Below are positions 26,261 to 36,215 of a stretch of 64,000 nt of DNA, one piece after another. This DNA comes from Opitutia bacterium (GTDB taxonomy: Bacteria; Verrucomicrobiota; Verrucomicrobiia; Opitutales; T3Sed10-336). Under the pieces are notes generated by a model. It searched no databases. It was not told where the DNA came from and was given only the letters and a program-made list of their open reading frames with translations. The position numbers and the translations under genes are program-made. Each line of letters opens with the position of its first letter. The first letter of the stretch is position 1. The stretch spans positions 1 through 64,000 of the forward strand of contig PXBO01000021.1 of assembly GCA_003566885.1 (NCBI GenBank), in the 5' to 3' direction.

Positions 26261-27955
26261 TCACAGCCGTCCGCTGTGGCGGGACAAGTGTTGTTCAATG
26301 GCGGCACGCAGAGGGGTGCTCGGATTTCTTTCGACGAAGCTCTGCAGTTCGGCCAGGGTTCCGGAGGTGACCTGACTCATCAGGCCTCTCAGGGCGGTAT
26401 CGCGGATCGTCGTGTTCCGATCGCCCAGCGACAGACCGAGGATTTGTTCCCAGCCATCCATCTGTCGGCCGGGCATCTCCCGCAGCACGGCGGCACGCAC
26501 GCCGGAATCGGGATCCAGGAGGAGTTCGCGCAGGATGTCTTCCCCGGCGCGGCGTTCGATGTAACGGGTCAATTCCACGGCACCGGCCCGTACGTCGGCC
26601 CAGCGGCTTTCCGCCGCTTCCTCGGCCAAAGCGACCGACACCCGCTGCGGGAAACGCCGAAGGAATTGCAGCGCGACCCCGCGGCTTTGGGACGACCCGT
26701 CCCGCAGCAGCGACCGGACTTCCTCATCCCGCACACTTTCCGGGAAGCGGGGGAAATAAACCCGCGCCGCTTCGTAACGCAGCGCCGGGTCCTCGTGCTC
26801 CATCCACCGGCGCAGAAATTCCTCCGCGTCAGCCTGAAGAAAAATGGTTGCCTCGATGGCCCGGCGCGACATTTCCCGCGAGGCTCCCCGCTCCTCCATG
26901 GCGTTCCATAACGATCGATAGGCGGCGGGCGTCGGATCCTGCCGGAAATAACCAAGGGACGCCTCCAGCGCGATTTCCGGATCATCGTCCCCGCGCAAGA
27001 CATCCAGGGCGCTCCGGGAGCCGCTATGCCGGCTGTCGCTGAGCTGCCGGGCCAGATTCAAACGATAAATCCGGTCCGGATAATCCACCAGGTCCATCGC
27101 CTGTGAGGCGAGAAAATCGGGAGAAAACTCCCGCGAGGCCACTTCCAGGGCTTCGATGGCCACCTCACGGTCGGAATCACGAATCCGTTCCGCCACCAGT
27201 TCCCGCGGGAGCGGCAGGTAGAGTAACCGGTAATGGCGAATCATATTGCGCCGAACGGTGGGGTCCTCGTCGCGAAAGGCTTCCAGAAATATCGTTTCCA
27301 GCTCGGCCGGGATATCGCGCACAGGTTGGCGGTGTTGCGGCAGGATGGTGACCGGAAACCCCTGAACGACCATGGGCAGGACATTGGAAGCAATCCTGCG
27401 AATGCCGACATCCGGATCCCCCACCCGGCGCCCGATGCGCACCGCGGTCTGCCCGGTGTAGATGCGCTGGGTTTCGAAGAGAGACACCAATGCCGCCTGT
27501 CGCACCAGCGCTTCCTCATCCTCCAACGCCCGCACCACCGCCATCTCCGCCTGGGGCACCGGGTATTTCCCCAATAACATCACCGCGGAGCGCCGCACTT
27601 CCGGATTGGGAGAGTCCACGTTGGCCAGAGCCCGTTGCACGGTTTCGGACCAGTAAGGTTCTTCGGCGCCGGGTGGCGGCTGCGGCGGCCTGCTTTCAGG
27701 CAACGGCAGCACCGGGGAACCCAACGGCGGCGAGGTGGGAGTCGGTGTGCCGCGTTCGGTTTCCGGCTGGGTCTGCGCCCAGAGGATTCCCGGCATGGCG
27801 AAGACAATCCAGCAGGCGACCAGCAATTTCCACGGACGTTGTTTCACCGCGCCCGATCGGGAAGAAGGCTCACCCGGCGGCACGGAATCACGGAGAGCGG
27901 AAGGCAATCCTCTCACCACGCTTCCGGAAAAAACATCTGTTGTTCGTGCGGTCAT
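26261..27955 (-). CDS. Secreted HEAT-repeat protein
   Basis: Repeated helical units such as NVDSPNPEVRRSAVMLLGKYP and EDEEALVRQAALVSLFE. Confidence 0.8.
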   Translation of the reverse strand: MTARTTDVFSGSVVRGLPSALRDSVPPGEPSSRSGAVKQRPWKLLVACWIVFAMPGILWAQTQPETERGTPTPTSPPLGSPVLPLPESRPPQPPPGAEEPYWSETVQRALANVDSPNPEVRRSAVMLLGKYPVPQAEMAVVRALEDEEALVRQAALVSLFETQRIYTGQTAVRIGRRVGDPDVGIRRIASNVLPMVVQGFPVTILPQHRQPVRDIPAELETIFLEAFRDEDPTVRRNMIRHYRLLYLPLPRELVAERIRDSDREVAIEALEVASREFSPDFLASQAMDLVDYPDRIYRLNLARQLSDSRHSGSRSALDVLRGDDDPEIALEASLGYFRQDPTPAAYRSLWNAMEERGASREMSRRAIEATIFLQADAEEFLRRWMEHEDPALRYEAARVYFPRFPESVRDEEVRSLLRDGSSQSRGVALQFLRRFPQRVSVALAEEAAESRWADVRAGAVELTRYIERRAGEDILRELLLDPDSGVRAAVLREMPGRQMDGWEQILGLSLGDRNTTIRDTALRGLMSQVTSGTLAELQSFVERNPSTPLRAAIEQHLSRHSGRL

Positions 27956-27973
27956 AAATCCACCTCAAATCAT

Positions 27974-30160
27974 TTACTTCAATCCCATCCGCCGGCGGGA
28001 AAACCATTCTCCGGCCAACGCGGCGAAAAACACCAGCAGCAGCCACCCCTGGTCGGCCAGGTACCGGCGGTTGTCGCGCACCGGTATCTCGCGCGACAAC
28101 GGAAGGTCCGTGAAACGCGAGACTTCCGAGTAATGGTAAAACGCCCCGCCGGTAACCCGCGCCAGATCGCGCAGGACGGACTCCCGGTAACGCGTGTCCT
28201 CTCCCTCGACTCCGGCGTGGGTGGCCAGAAAAAAGACCTCGCGGTCCATTCGCTCGCCGTCCGGAAAATCGATCCGGTATTGGGCGCGGTACTCGCCCGG
28301 CACGGTCACGGTGTGGGTTGTCCGGTACCGACCAGGAACTTCAAAGGAAGGCTGCAGACGGCGTTCCCAGGTTTCCCCCTGCGGATCGGTGATGCGCACC
28401 GTCACAGTGGAATCGCGCGACGGCCGGAAATCGGATCCGAGCACGTTCGCCTCAAACGGCACCGCGTCCCCCAGGGCGTATTGCTCGCCCTGTGACGCGA
28501 CCGTCAGACGCGGTTTTCCGGCCGAGGATAACCAAACCAGAAGATTCTGCCAGAACAGGCGATGCTGCTCCATGCCGCCGTCGGAGGCCATGCGCCACTG
28601 CCAGGTGGTTTCCGAGCCGAGGTGGGCGATTCGACCGGCGCCGAATGCCTGCGCCGCCATAATGGCTTCGTTTCGTCCCTCGCGCAGCAGAACCGGGCGG
28701 GCGCCAGGCTTCCATTCGGTCGCGATCGCCGCCGGCAATCCGGCTTCCAGAAACAGGCTCGGACTTCCGAAAAGGCGTCCCCCTTCGAGGTGGGAGAAAA
28801 TGGGCGCCGGCTCCAGCTCCAAACGTATCCGTTCTCCCATGACACGATCCTCAACGGAAACCACCGGCAAAGCGCTGCCGATGACCGGAGGAACCCCATT
28901 GAGCGGTCCGAAAAACAGAGCGCCGCCGCCCCGAACGGACACAAAGTCGGCCAGGGCCGCGACCCCTTCCTCCGAAAGCTCCGGCAGCAGGCGCGTGTCC
29001 ACCAGAATGGCGTCGAAACGGTTGAAAAAGGCCCGCTCCTCGGGAAACGCGTCGGGCGGGACCGCTTCCTGGTTCTCTTCCGACAAGGCGTGAAAGAAGG
29101 ACCCCTCGCCGGTACGAATCACGCTCTGCATTCCGATCTGCTCCGAAGCCCCCACTCCCCGCTCGATAAAGCGGTACTCGGGGCTCAAACGACTGCCCAG
29201 ATAAAGCACGGAAAAGGTTTCGGGCTCTTCGGCGTTGACGAATGCATAGCGGATTTTCTCCCGCGCTCCCCCATTGGCTCCCGGCTCGGTGATGGAAAGC
29301 CGATAGAGGTGCTCGCCGCGGTTGAGCGGGGTCACGGTAAAGGTCTCCCGCTGATCGCGATCGCCCGACGCCAGTTGGATGTCCCGTTCCTCCACCACGC
29401 CGTTGTCGTCGCGCAGAGTCAGTCGCACCTCGGCGCCGGATCCGGAGGTGTTGGCGAGGTTCACCGGCAGTTCCACCGGTTGGCCCCGCTCGGTGCGAAA
29501 CCGGGCGGCGGTAAAATCCGCCCGAACCTCGCCGGGCGGTTGGCGCGACCCCAGGCCGATGGCCGTGATCGGAATTCCCCGATCACGGAAACGCCGCGCC
29601 GCCTCCTGCGGGGGCGTCCCGGCGTTGCTGTGTCCGTCGGACAACAGGATCACCGCGCCCAGGTTATCCCGGCGCACCTCCACCCGCTCGAGGGTTTCGT
29701 CCAGAACGTCGCCTATGGCCGTTCGTCCGGGGAGTATGGCCAGATCCCCGTTTTCCAGAGGCGCCAGTCCCTCGGCGAAGCGATGCCGGTCGACCCAATA
29801 GCCCCGTTCTTCGAGGAGGGCAAAAGGCGGCGCATCCGAATCCTCCAGCCACGAAGCCACCAGTTCGCGCCGGGTCATGGTTCCGCCGCGAATGTCGCGA
29901 GCCTCCATGCTTCCCGAAACGTCCGCCAGGACCGCGACGCGAAACCCCTCCGCATCCGGTTCCTGGCGCAGCGAATAGGGATTCAGGAGCAGCAGGAGGA
30001 TGGCCAGCAGAGCGGTGACCCTCAACCCGGTCAACAGCCACAGGTAGGACGGACGCAAGAGCCGGCGCAAGCGCAATTGGGTCCAAACGACCACCCCCAG
30101 GACCAGCAACGCGGCCAGCATAAGCCACCCGGGCGAAAATGGCGTATCCACACCGATCAT
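27974..30160 (-). CDS. VWA-domain membrane protein (glutamine-amidotransferase-like fold family)
   Basis: N-terminal TMs, VAVLADVSGSMEARDIRGG...VILLSDGHSNAGTPPQEAARRFRDRGIPITAIGLG. Confidence 0.82.
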   Translation of the reverse strand: MIGVDTPFSPGWLMLAALLVLGVVVWTQLRLRRLLRPSYLWLLTGLRVTALLAILLLLLNPYSLRQEPDAEGFRVAVLADVSGSMEARDIRGGTMTRRELVASWLEDSDAPPFALLEERGYWVDRHRFAEGLAPLENGDLAILPGRTAIGDVLDETLERVEVRRDNLGAVILLSDGHSNAGTPPQEAARRFRDRGIPITAIGLGSRQPPGEVRADFTAARFRTERGQPVELPVNLANTSGSGAEVRLTLRDDNGVVEERDIQLASGDRDQRETFTVTPLNRGEHLYRLSITEPGANGGAREKIRYAFVNAEEPETFSVLYLGSRLSPEYRFIERGVGASEQIGMQSVIRTGEGSFFHALSEENQEAVPPDAFPEERAFFNRFDAILVDTRLLPELSEEGVAALADFVSVRGGGALFFGPLNGVPPVIGSALPVVSVEDRVMGERIRLELEPAPIFSHLEGGRLFGSPSLFLEAGLPAAIATEWKPGARPVLLREGRNEAIMAAQAFGAGRIAHLGSETTWQWRMASDGGMEQHRLFWQNLLVWLSSAGKPRLTVASQGEQYALGDAVPFEANVLGSDFRPSRDSTVTVRITDPQGETWERRLQPSFEVPGRYRTTHTVTVPGEYRAQYRIDFPDGERMDREVFFLATHAGVEGEDTRYRESVLRDLARVTGGAFYHYSEVSRFTDLPLSREIPVRDNRRYLADQGWLLLVFFAALAGEWFSRRRMGLK

Positions 30161-33100
30161 GGCGTCTCACTCAAATTTCGAAAGTACTGTTCCACCAAAC
30201 CCCGGTACCTTTCCGGCGGCTCGCCTCCGCGCCGGCTCAAACGAATCTGGCGCTCGACCTCCATAGCCAGAATACGCTGCTCCAGGCTCCGTCCGGCCGC
30301 GCTCAGCAGCGATTCCAGACGCAGGGGGTTGGGCCGTTCCGCGCCGGCGCCCTCCACCCCGAGAAGGGAACCCGAAATTTCCCGCAAACTGCCGTCGTCG
30401 AATCCCTCGCCGATTTGCCCCAAACCATCGCCGATTTCCCGGCTGAGCTCGCGCATGCGCGCACTCGCCTCCTCGCCCGCCTGGCCGAACATTTCCCGCA
30501 GTTCCTGCTGCGCCTGCCGGATCTGTTGCAGGGCTTCCACCAGTTGCTCACGCGAGAAAGCCGGCATGGCTTCACCGGCCTCGCGCAGTTCCTGGGAGAA
30601 CTGTTGCAAGCGTCCGGCAAGCTCCTCCTGGATTTCGCCCGCGCGATCCGGCCGCTGGTAAAGCAGAGCGTTGGCCGCGCGATCCATATCCCCGGCCAAT
30701 TGTTCGTCCCGCAGGTCGCGACCGAGCCCGAACAAGGCCTCGGCCACCTCCGGATGTTCGTCCATCAAATCCAACGCCTGCCGGTCCATGGCGGCCAACA
30801 GGTCCTCGTAGGAGTCGCGCATCCGCTCCTGACGATCGCGCAGTGCGGCCAACTCGCCCGGGTCGGGTGACGGTTCCGAGGCCAATCCCCGGCTGGCTTC
30901 CGCGGCGGCGCCATGCTGCTCGGAAAGCGCCTCCGCCCATTGTGAAAGGCGGTCGACTTCGCTCGAGGTCGCGCGCTCCAATAACTCGTTTATTTCGTCC
31001 CCCGCAGCCAGCAACGCGGCGCGCGCCCGCTCGCCTTCCCGTTCCGCCCGGTCGAGACGATCGGCGATGGTTTCCCGTCCCGCCTGATCCATAAACCCGG
31101 CCGCGGCGTCCATTTGACGCCAGACCCCGGCGGTGCCGGGCAGATCGGTCAACTCGCGCCGAATCCGTCGCGCCTCCGCCTGCAGCGCCTGTTGGCGCTC
31201 ACGCAGTTCCGCGCGCTCAGCCGGTCCCGCGCCGGCTCCTGCCAAACGGCCGACCGCCTGGTTCTGCCCGGTTTGACCGTCGGTCAGATCGCGTATCTCC
31301 TCACTCAGTCGGCGGAGATCGCTCAGCAATTGCTCCATGGCATCTTCGTCGCCTTCGCCGGCCTCGCCGGCTTCGCCCCCGGAAGACCCGTCCTCGGACG
31401 GCTCCTGTGACTGTACCGGATCACGCGCCAATTCGTTTTCCACCGCCAGCAGACGCGCCAGGGCCTGCTCCTGGTAAGGGATGGAATCCTCGACCAGATC
31501 GGACTGGATCAGGCGACTGGCCGAGGCCATGCGACCGATGGCGTCGCGCATTAATTGAATCACTGGAAAATCTTCATTCCCGCCGATCAGATCGAGAATT
31601 TCCTGTTCGATACCGGTGGTCTCGATGCGCAGGGCTTCCATGCTCAGAGCCAACTCCTCGGTCAAGGTTTCCCGCCGGGCGCCTTCCGAAGCCAGGCTTT
31701 CCCAACTCAGACGGATCAGGCGCTTGGCTTCGACCAGCAGGGCGCGAATATCGATCTCCTCCTCATCCATGGGCTCGCCATCCATCTCCTCCGGCTCCCG
31801 CTCCTCGCGGACCTCGATAAAAAACACCTCGGACCGGGTGGTTTGCGGCTCCGGCTCGCGATTGTCGGTGGCGGTCAGGAAATAAGTGATGATGTCACCC
31901 TCCTCCACTCCCAGTTGCTCCAGGTCGAGCGTGTAGGCCACCGTTTCCTCCCGCGAGAATTCCGTCGAAGTCACCCCCTCTCCGGGCTGATATAAAACGC
32001 GAGCCTCCCGCCGCGCTCCGGAGACGGAGAACCGGATCGCCACCTCGGCCAAACCGTAATCATCGGCGGCGGAGGCTTCGATCCCCACCCGGTCGCCGGG
32101 TTCCGCATCGATGTCGCGGCCCGGACGGGTGACATCCAGGGTCGGCGGATAATCGGGACGTGCGGTGATGCGGAAGGCGGTGGAGCGGGCGGTTCGGCCG
32201 GCCGCGCTTTCCAGATGAAACCGCGCCTGCAGGTCGGATTCGATTCGACGGGAAAAACTCGCTTCCCCCTCGTCGGGCTGAATCGCGGTGGCGCCGTCCT
32301 CTTCCGGAACCAGGGTCGCCCGAACGCCCGCCGGCAGCTCCAGCTCCCAACGCACCTCACTGCCCTCCAGGAGAGTAAAATCGGTGATGGAGGAAAAAAC
32401 GCGTGCTTCTTCTCCGGTGTAGGCCGGCGGCGTCACGGTCACCCGAATCCCTTCGATCGAAGGTGGAACATAAGGGACCACGCGGTACCAGGAGGAGGTC
32501 AGGGCCGGTGTCACGACCCGGTAACGGATTTCGTCGTCGATTCCGTAAAAGGTAAACCGGTGTCCTTCTCCGGAATCCGGATGCATGGGAAACCGGTGCC
32601 GTCCCCTGGTGTCCGCATATTCGATTTCCGCTTCGTTGTCCCAGCGAAGGATTTCAGCCCGCACGGTCAGGTCGGTATCCACCGGCACCGCTTCATTTCC
32701 CGGAGTCACCGCCATCCCGGTGTTCTCTCCCCTCAAAACGTCGCCCAGGTAGGCCAGGCTCTTCTCCGCGTAGCGATTGGATCCCGCGGGCCACAACAAC
32801 AACAGCACGACCACCGCGCCCGCGGCCAGCGCCGCCCGGCTCCAGCGGGGCGGAATCAGCAACGCGGTAAAATCGACCGAACGGGTTTCACTCCGCATCT
32901 TGTCGACCAGGGCACGCTCGATTTCTCCCAGCGATTCGGGCGGACGTTCCTCCCGCTCGACGGCGCAAATCAAGGCGTCCATCCACCGGGGATTCCCCTT
33001 TTCCAACTCCGCGGCCAGCGCCGGCAGCGAAGGCGGCGCCAGGAACGAACGCCAGGTGTCCCAAGCCAAACGCCCCACGAACAAGAGAAACACGGGAAGG

Positions 33101-33270
33101 AGCAAGACCAGGGCCTGCCGCTCCTGCAAAGGAAACAACGCGTTCAGACCGGCCAGCACCAGAAGTAACAGACACAGGGTGAACAAATTCCAGATCAGGC
33201 CGCTGATCCACCGGCGGCGTTGCCGGCGGGAACGCGCACGGGCCAATCGTATTGTCAGGGATTCGTTCAT
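30157..33270 (-). CDS. Large membrane-anchored coiled-coil protein (DUF4175-like)
   Basis: Two N-terminal TMs, Ig-like middle (DDYGLAEVAIRFSV), long Q/E/R-rich helical C-terminus. Confidence 0.75.
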   Translation of the reverse strand: MNESLTIRLARARSRRQRRRWISGLIWNLFTLCLLLLVLAGLNALFPLQERQALVLLLPVFLLFVGRLAWDTWRSFLAPPSLPALAAELEKGNPRWMDALICAVEREERPPESLGEIERALVDKMRSETRSVDFTALLIPPRWSRAALAAGAVVVLLLLWPAGSNRYAEKSLAYLGDVLRGENTGMAVTPGNEAVPVDTDLTVRAEILRWDNEAEIEYADTRGRHRFPMHPDSGEGHRFTFYGIDDEIRYRVVTPALTSSWYRVVPYVPPSIEGIRVTVTPPAYTGEEARVFSSITDFTLLEGSEVRWELELPAGVRATLVPEEDGATAIQPDEGEASFSRRIESDLQARFHLESAAGRTARSTAFRITARPDYPPTLDVTRPGRDIDAEPGDRVGIEASAADDYGLAEVAIRFSVSGARREARVLYQPGEGVTSTEFSREETVAYTLDLEQLGVEEGDIITYFLTATDNREPEPQTTRSEVFFIEVREEREPEEMDGEPMDEEEIDIRALLVEAKRLIRLSWESLASEGARRETLTEELALSMEALRIETTGIEQEILDLIGGNEDFPVIQLMRDAIGRMASASRLIQSDLVEDSIPYQEQALARLLAVENELARDPVQSQEPSEDGSSGGEAGEAGEGDEDAMEQLLSDLRRLSEEIRDLTDGQTGQNQAVGRLAGAGAGPAERAELRERQQALQAEARRIRRELTDLPGTAGVWRQMDAAAGFMDQAGRETIADRLDRAEREGERARAALLAAGDEINELLERATSSEVDRLSQWAEALSEQHGAAAEASRGLASEPSPDPGELAALRDRQERMRDSYEDLLAAMDRQALDLMDEHPEVAEALFGLGRDLRDEQLAGDMDRAANALLYQRPDRAGEIQEELAGRLQQFSQELREAGEAMPAFSREQLVEALQQIRQAQQELREMFGQAGEEASARMRELSREIGDGLGQIGEGFDDGSLREISGSLLGVEGAGAERPNPLRLESLLSAAGRSLEQRILAMEVERQIRLSRRGGEPPERYRGLVEQYFRNLSETP

Positions 33271-35300
33271 GGTTCGACCTCTCTATACGTCGCCCCGGGT
33301 TGGGATGCTGTCAAACGCCGACGGCTGCGATCGGCGAACGCCGCCGCCAGGGTTTCCAGCAGGAAAAACAATCCGGCCGCCAGAGCGAAATAATGCCAGA
33401 GGGGTCGTCCCGACCGTTCATCGGCGCCGTTGACCGTCGACGCCGCCAACACCCCCTCCTCAACGCGAGAACGCACCGCGCGCCCCAACTCGATCACGCC
33501 GGCGGTTTCCAGAACGGACTCGCGACGGGAAAGGTTGACCTCCACCGGGCGGTCCCAATCCGAGTAAAGGCCCGGAACCCGCGGCTGAACCGTATCCAGA
33601 AACGGGTGGCTCTCCGACATACCGATGCGTGCGGCCAGGCCGGCACGGGAGAACCCGGTCTCCTCGCGCACGATCCCATGATCGGCGGAAATATCGCCTG
33701 CGACCAGTTCCCGGATCAGCGGGAGAAACCCGGCCGTCAAGGACAGGTCGGACCATTCGGTGGCGAAGGAAAAAGGCAAAAACACCAAACGTCCCCGTCC
33801 CAAGGTACGGGTCACCAGGAGCGGTTCATCGGCGGAGGACCGCAACCAAACCTCGGCCGGGCCGTCGGGAACCGCCAATCTCAGGTAGCGATAAAAACGC
33901 GCCATCTGCAGGCTGCGGGCGGCCTCGTCGCTGAACACTCCGCCGAGCGGGCTTTCCGGATCGATCCAGTCCAGCGCCAGCCCGGTCGGACCCCGGCGAT
34001 CGGCCCGGGCGGCGCCGAGAAACTCGGCCTCCAGCAAGGCGTGCTCCCGCAAGAGACCGGTCAGGCGTCCCGGCGTTTCCCCGGGGGTCAGAATCGCGGT
34101 CCCGCCCTGCTCCAGATAGCGCCTCAGGGTTTGCCACTCCGCGTCCGAAAAATAGACGCCGGCCCCGAGCGCGAAGACCGCCTGGTAGGTGCTCCAGTCG
34201 TCGGCCAGATCGCCGGGCTCAAGGGTTTCCACGTCGAACGACAACCACTGAATCTCCCCTCGGGTTTCCAGCGCGCTGCGCAAAAAAAACAAATCCTCCG
34301 CCTTGGCCGGCTCATCGCTCAGAGGGGCGATCGCCAGCACGCGCAGGGACGGCGGCCGCCCGGCCCAAAAATGGTAGTGATTGTCGGCCGCGAAGGCATC
34401 GTCGTCCAACGACAACCGGGCGCGCGAGCCATCCGCCGCGTCGATATCGAAACTCAGCTCCGTCGAGCGCCCGCCGGGCAAGGTCACCTCTTGTTCCCAG
34501 GTACGCCCCCCCAAAGTCAAAGTCGCGGTACGGGTAACGTCGCTCCGGCCGAAGTTGAACAACTCGGCCTGGACATGCCGGTTGTCGCCACTCCCCGGAT
34601 ACGCTCTCACCCGCATGATGGCAACGTTCTCCTCGCGTTCGCCACCCACGCGAACCCATTCGATGTCGATCGCCCTCGGCACCTCGGGCAATCCGCCCGG
34701 CTCCCAGGCGGTCGCCTGCAGGTCGGAAATCACGTACAGAGTCCGGCGTTGAGCGCCGTCGCCGAGTAAATTCACCGCCGCGCGCAATCCCTCCCGGTGA
34801 TCACCGGCCACCATTTCCGGCTCGGACGCCTCCAGAGTGGCGGTCAGGGCGGAGGAATCGGCCGAGGGCGCCACGGTATCGACCACCCGGTCGGAGGACA
34901 GCACCAGCCCGAACTCGGCGCCCGGACGTTCCTCCAATAAACTCCACACCCGCTGCCGTGCCTCGTCCCAGGCACCCCAGCCGGACATACTGGCGGAAAG
35001 GTCGACCAGGAATACCACCCGATCCTCCGACGCCGGTTCCGCCGCGATCGCTTCCCGCGGAAGCCATTCCGGCCGGGCCAGGGCGAAGATGAGGGCCGCC
35101 AGCAGCAGCAGACGCAACGCCAGCAACAGCAGATCGCTCGGCAGTTTCCGGCGCTGAAAAGGAAGTTTCCCCTTGAGAATGAAACGCACGGACGGGAAAC
35201 GCAGCGGATGATAAATTTCGCGTTGGATCAGGTGAAGCAGCACTGGCACGGCCAGACCGAGCAATCCCCAAAGCACCCATGAATATTGAAACGCCAGCAT
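33267..35300 (-). CDS. BatA/VWA-domain protein
   Basis: MLAFQYSWVLWGLLGLAVPVLLHLIQREIYHPLRFPSVRFI (BatA N-term); VVFLVDLSASMSGWGAWDEARQRVWSLL. Confidence 0.85.
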   Translation of the reverse strand: MLAFQYSWVLWGLLGLAVPVLLHLIQREIYHPLRFPSVRFILKGKLPFQRRKLPSDLLLLALRLLLLAALIFALARPEWLPREAIAAEPASEDRVVFLVDLSASMSGWGAWDEARQRVWSLLEERPGAEFGLVLSSDRVVDTVAPSADSSALTATLEASEPEMVAGDHREGLRAAVNLLGDGAQRRTLYVISDLQATAWEPGGLPEVPRAIDIEWVRVGGEREENVAIMRVRAYPGSGDNRHVQAELFNFGRSDVTRTATLTLGGRTWEQEVTLPGGRSTELSFDIDAADGSRARLSLDDDAFAADNHYHFWAGRPPSLRVLAIAPLSDEPAKAEDLFFLRSALETRGEIQWLSFDVETLEPGDLADDWSTYQAVFALGAGVYFSDAEWQTLRRYLEQGGTAILTPGETPGRLTGLLREHALLEAEFLGAARADRRGPTGLALDWIDPESPLGGVFSDEAARSLQMARFYRYLRLAVPDGPAEVWLRSSADEPLLVTRTLGRGRLVFLPFSFATEWSDLSLTAGFLPLIRELVAGDISADHGIVREETGFSRAGLAARIGMSESHPFLDTVQPRVPGLYSDWDRPVEVNLSRRESVLETAGVIELGRAVRSRVEEGVLAASTVNGADERSGRPLWHYFALAAGLFFLLETLAAAFADRSRRRLTASQPGATYREVEP

Positions 35301-35312
35301 ACTCCTCGTCCG

Positions 35313-36215
35313 CTACCGCAAAGCCTCTCGTTTATGCAGGTACGCCGCCAGGGAGCGAGCGAGGGAATCCGAGCTCGTCAGCGATAAAAACTCCACCTGC
35401 GAACGCATCAAGGCTACCGACAACCGTGTCATAAAATCGTTCATTCTTTCCATATAATGAGCCCGCACCTTTTCCGGATTGGTGAGAATGCGCCGGCCGC
35501 TTTCCGGGTCGATGAACTCGGTGGCCCGGTCGAAGGGCAGATCCACCTCGTCCGGATCGAGCACCTGAATGGAAACGCATTCATGGCGGGCAAAACGAAT
35601 CCGTTTGAGAATCGGGGGCAACCCGTCCTCCGCCTCCAGGAAGTCGGAAAGGAATACCACCATGCCCCGGTTCTTCAGGTGGCCCGAAAGGTAATTCCAG
35701 GCGTATTGGTGATTGGCGCCGCCGGAGGGCGCGGTTTTCGCCAGGGCGCCCAGAATGCGCTGCAACTGTCCCTGGCGGTTGCGGGAGTCGATCATCTCAA
35801 CGATATCGTCGTTGTAAAGGCACAGCCCCACGTTGTCCCCCTGCCGCGAGGCCAGATAGGCCAGGCAGGCGGCGACCATGGCGGAGTAGCGCCATTTGGA
35901 GCACACCGCCCGCTCCCCCCGATAGTCCATGGAGGCGCTGGCGTCCAGGACGAGGTAGCAGTTCATATTGGTCTCCTCCTGGTAGACCTTGGTGTAGAAC
36001 CGGTCGCTGCGGGAAAAAACCTTCCAGTCGACGTACTTGAGGTCGTCCCCCGGAGTGTAACTCCGGTACTGCAGGAACTCGCTGCCCTGACCTCGGGAGA
36101 AACTGCGGTGCAGGCCGGACAGGTAGCCTTCCACCGCCACTTTGGCCAGGAGCGCGTAGTTTTCGATCCGTGACAATGTCGCCGGAGAGAGCAGCTCGAC
36201 CAGGGAAACGCTCAT
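35313..36215 (-). CDS. DUF58 domain-containing protein
   Basis: GLHRSFSRGQGSEFLQYRSYTPGDDLKYVDWKVFSRSDRFYTKVYQEETNMNCYLVLDASASM. Confidence 0.92.
   Translation of the reverse strand: MSVSLVELLSPATLSRIENYALLAKVAVEGYLSGLHRSFSRGQGSEFLQYRSYTPGDDLKYVDWKVFSRSDRFYTKVYQEETNMNCYLVLDASASMDYRGERAVCSKWRYSAMVAACLAYLASRQGDNVGLCLYNDDIVEMIDSRNRQGQLQRILGALAKTAPSGGANHQYAWNYLSGHLKNRGMVVFLSDFLEAEDGLPPILKRIRFARHECVSIQVLDPDEVDLPFDRATEFIDPESGRRILTNPEKVRAHYMERMNDFMTRLSVALMRSQVEFLSLTSSDSLARSLAAYLHKREALR

Noticed and set aside
28562-30661. 699-aa + ORF
   Set aside because: Antisense of the VWA membrane protein gene; low-complexity His/Gln/Arg composition.
33252-34769. 505-aa + ORF
   Set aside because: Antisense of the BatA/VWA gene.
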